Positions 4,398-6,184 of a DNA stretch of 6,184 bases are shown piece by piece. This stretch comes from Nitrospirales bacterium (GTDB lineage: Bacteria; Nitrospirota; Thermodesulfovibrionia; Thermodesulfovibrionales; Dissulfurispiraceae). Below the pieces are notes generated by a model that was not told the origin of the DNA, ran no database searches, and saw nothing but the letters and a program-made list of their open reading frames with translations. The position numbers and the translations under genes are program-made. The DNA lies in assembly GCA_020846375.1 (NCBI GenBank), contig JADLDZ010000266.1, forward strand, positions 1 through 6,184. Direction: 5' to 3'. The first letter of the stretch is position 1, and the number at the start of each line of letters is the position of its first letter.

Positions 4398-4970
4398 TTA
4401 CAGGATACGGACCCCGAATTTCTTCAGGGCATCCGCCACCGCGCTCAACGGCAGTCCCATTACGTTGAAGTAGTCGCCTTCTATTTTTCTGATCAGCACC
4501 GCCCCCACCCCCTGGATTGCGTAGGCTCCCGCCTTGTCCAGCGGCTCCTTCGTGGCGATGTACGCTTCGATTTCCTCTCCGGTCAGCCTCTTGAAGGAGA
4601 CCTTCGTCTCCACCGATCCGGATACCCTTTTCCGCGAGGCGGTATCGAGCAGGGTAAAACCGGTAATGACCGAGTGGGTCTTTCCACTCAGGGCGGAGAG
4701 CATCTCCCGCGCCGCCTCTGCCGTGTGCGGCTTGCCGAGCAGCCTGTCCCGGAAGACGATGAAGGTGTCCGCGGCGATAAGCAGGGCATCCCGGTGGCGT
4801 GGAGCGACCGCTTTCGCCTTTTCCCCCGACAGATGCCGTGCAAGCCGATGAGGGGGCAGGTGCAGCCCCATGTCTTCCTCATACTCTCCGGCGTCCACCG
4901 TGAAGCGCAGCCCCGCTTTCTCCAGGATCTCCCTCCTCCTCGGGGATGCCGAAGCGAGCACAATTCTCAC
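4398..4970 (-). CDS. maf: Maf-family nucleoside triphosphate pyrophosphatase
   Basis: Maf proteins hydrolyse non-canonical or excess nucleoside triphosphates (dTTP/UTP in the YhdE type) to the monophosphate and pyrophosphate, and have been linked to septum inhibition. This 190-residue form has the whole family signature: substrate-binding SASPRR (7-12), AADT with the likely catalytic Asp68, GKP, SGKTHSVITGF, ETKVSFK and EPLDKAGAYAIQG, ending EGDYFNVMGLPL. The DKAGAY.IQG stretch is typical of the YhdE-type branch, but specificity was not tested by alignment. The GTG at 4970 (RIVLASASPRR follows at once) gives the family's usual N-terminus and length. An in-frame ATG at 5054 would add 28 basic residues and overlap the upstream flavoprotein gene by 8 bases, so that longer form is a real alternative. 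The GTG has only a weak GAGAGG site, so coupling to the upstream gene is likely. Confidence 0.9.
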   Translation of the reverse strand: MRIVLASASPRRREILEKAGLRFTVDAGEYEEDMGLHLPPHRLARHLSGEKAKAVAPRHRDALLIAADTFIVFRDRLLGKPHTAEAAREMLSALSGKTHSVITGFTLLDTASRKRVSGSVETKVSFKRLTGEEIEAYIATKEPLDKAGAYAIQGVGAVLIRKIEGDYFNVMGLPLSAVADALKKFGVRIL

Positions 4971-5046
4971 CGGAGGCCGCCTCTCGCCCGCAGCGGCACG
5001 GGAGGTCTTCCGGTCCAGCCTCCCTGTCCGGCCGTCCGCTTGCCGT

Positions 5047-6184
5047 TTATGCATACAGTCCCGCCGCATGTCCCGACGCCCATGCCCAGTGGAGGTTGTA
5101 GCCGCCCAACTGTCCGGTGACATCGACGACCTCGCCGATGCAATACAGCCCGGGCACCTTCTTCGCCTCCATGGTCTTCGACGAAAGCTCCTCCGTATCG
5201 ATTCCACCGCGGGTCACTTCGGCGGACGAGAAGCCCTCCGTCCCCTCCGGCCTGATTTCCCAATGGTGCAGCAGCCGTGCAACCTCCCGCAGCTCTTTAT
5301 CGGAGCACTGGCATACCGGCTTCGTACTGCAGTGCGTCTCCGTCCATCGCTGCACAAAGCGCTTCGGCAGATAGTCGCCGAGCAGGCTGCGCAGCTCCCT
5401 CCTGCTCCGCCTGTTCTCCCTGAAGATCCCGGAAGCATCCCTCCCTGGAAGCAGGTCGATGGCGAGGGGCTCTCCGCTGCTCCAGTAGCTGGAAGCCTGG
5501 AGGATTGCCGGACCGCTCAGCCCTCTGTGGGTGAACAGGACGGGACCCCTGAAGCTCCTGCCCCCGCACCGGACCTCCGCGTCCAGGGAAATGCCGCTCA
5601 ACTCCCCCAAAAGGTCCCGGTCCACCTGGGTAAAGAGGAGCGGGACAAGGGCGGGACAGGCCGGAACGATCCCCAGGCCGAACTGCCGGGCGATGCGGAA
5701 TCCCCGGTCCGAGGCCCCCAGCTCGGGGTGGGAGAGCCCTCCCGTAGCGAGCACAAGAGACTCCGCTTCAAAGACACCGGAAGATGTCTCCACAGTGAAA
5801 AGGGACTCTCTCCCGACCTCCCCGACTCTGCACCCGAGGAGTATTTCCGCATCGGACGCCCGGCATTCCTCCCGGAGCATTCGCACCACCTCCGCGGAAC
5901 TCCGCCTGCAGAAGAGCTGCCCCTTCTCCTTTTCGTAATACCCGACGCCGTGCTTCTCCAGCATGCCGGTGATGTCCCGTGGGGTGAACCGCGCCAGGGC
6001 CGACCTGCAGAAGCGGGGGTTGCGGGACAGGTAATGCTCGGGCCCCACCGAGAGGTTCGTGAAATTGCACCTCCCCCCTCCGGAGACATGGACCTTCCGC
6101 CCCTCCTTCGCTCCATGGTCCAGCACCATGACCGAGCGGCCCCTTCTGCCTGCAGTCAGGGCGCACATCAACCCTGCAGCGCCC
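5047..6184 (-). CDS. HI0933/YhiN-type FAD-dependent flavoprotein (partial, N-terminus outside window)
   Basis: About 379 residues are visible. The frame is open to the right edge, where the last codons read GAAGLMCALTAGRRG. This is the second half of the GxGxxG dinucleotide-binding loop, so only roughly 10-12 N-terminal residues are missing. Family marks are VSGGGRCNFTN (about 29-39 from the first in-window Met), ATGGLSHPELGASDRGF, LFTHRGLSGPAIL, EVTRGGIDTEEL and the C-terminal GLYCIGEVVDVTGQLGGYNLHWAWASGHAAG, which contacts FAD. The family includes BaiN of bile-acid-metabolising clostridia and E. coli YhiN; its general substrate is unsettled, so I give no symbol. The likely role is a cytoplasmic flavin redox enzyme. 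It is the first visible gene of a leftward cluster with maf, whose longer start overlaps its end. No frameshift or stop is seen. Confidence 0.9.
   Translation of the reverse strand, partial: GAAGLMCALTAGRRGRSVMVLDHGAKEGRKVHVSGGGRCNFTNLSVGPEHYLSRNPRFCRSALARFTPRDITGMLEKHGVGYYEKEKGQLFCRRSSAEVVRMLREECRASDAEILLGCRVGEVGRESLFTVETSSGVFEAESLVLATGGLSHPELGASDRGFRIARQFGLGIVPACPALVPLLFTQVDRDLLGELSGISLDAEVRCGGRSFRGPVLFTHRGLSGPAILQASSYWSSGEPLAIDLLPGRDASGIFRENRRSRRELRSLLGDYLPKRFVQRWTETHCSTKPVCQCSDKELREVARLLHHWEIRPEGTEGFSSAEVTRGGIDTEELSSKTMEAKKVPGLYCIGEVVDVTGQLGGYNLHWAWASGHAAGLYA

Noticed and set aside
4338..5120. Plus-strand open frame of 260 codons opposite maf
   Set aside because: It is antisense to the well-conserved maf gene, rich in Arg, Pro and His, with no recognisable domain or ribosome site. 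High GC content leaves antisense frames open by chance.

Overview
The window is a compact chromosomal segment, rich in G and C in its coding regions. It looks like housekeeping and stress genes from a bacterium of the Nitrospirota (Thermodesulfovibrionia-like) or Desulfobacterota type. That placement is inference only, drawn from the gene mix (AmmeMemoRadiSam-type radical SAM enzyme, DUF2934 protein, zinc-ribbon protein with a PcrA/UvrD-tail-like end, Maf, HI0933-type flavoprotein), sigma70-like promoters, strong AGGAGG ribosome sites and an intergenic repeat. There is no rRNA, tRNA, CRISPR array or complete mobile element.

Left edge (1-194): a 35-residue C-terminal tail, probably of a tyrosine recombinase, followed by a non-coding AT-richer stretch. 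Positions 195-1568 form a minus-strand unit: a promoter, a DUF2934 protein with a histone-H1-like basic tail, and, 2 bases after its stop, an AmrS-type radical SAM enzyme with a GTG start. The divergent intergenic region (1508-1836) holds this promoter, a dispersed palindromic repeat (about 1627-1714) and a candidate rightward promoter.

Positions 1837-3454 form a plus-strand pair: a cyclophilin with a signal peptide (and a possible second, cytosolic start) and, 4 bases downstream, a SAM-dependent O-methyltransferase of unknown substrate. A cold-shock protein gene follows. Its best promoter lies upstream of a strong intrinsic terminator, so that hairpin may sit inside the csp leader as an attenuator. 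A second, clear terminator ends csp.

Positions 3878-6184 form a minus-strand run, read from right to left: an HI0933/YhiN-type flavoprotein cut by the window edge, a Maf nucleotide pyrophosphatase, and a small zinc-ribbon protein with a Tudor-like C-terminus resembling the RNA-polymerase-binding tail of PcrA/UvrD. The last is the least characterised complete gene. No whole new defence or biosynthetic system is evident. The items most worth a second look are the csp leader, the zinc-ribbon/Tudor-like protein, the DUF2934 protein with its basic tail linked to amrS, and the possible double start of the cyclophilin.
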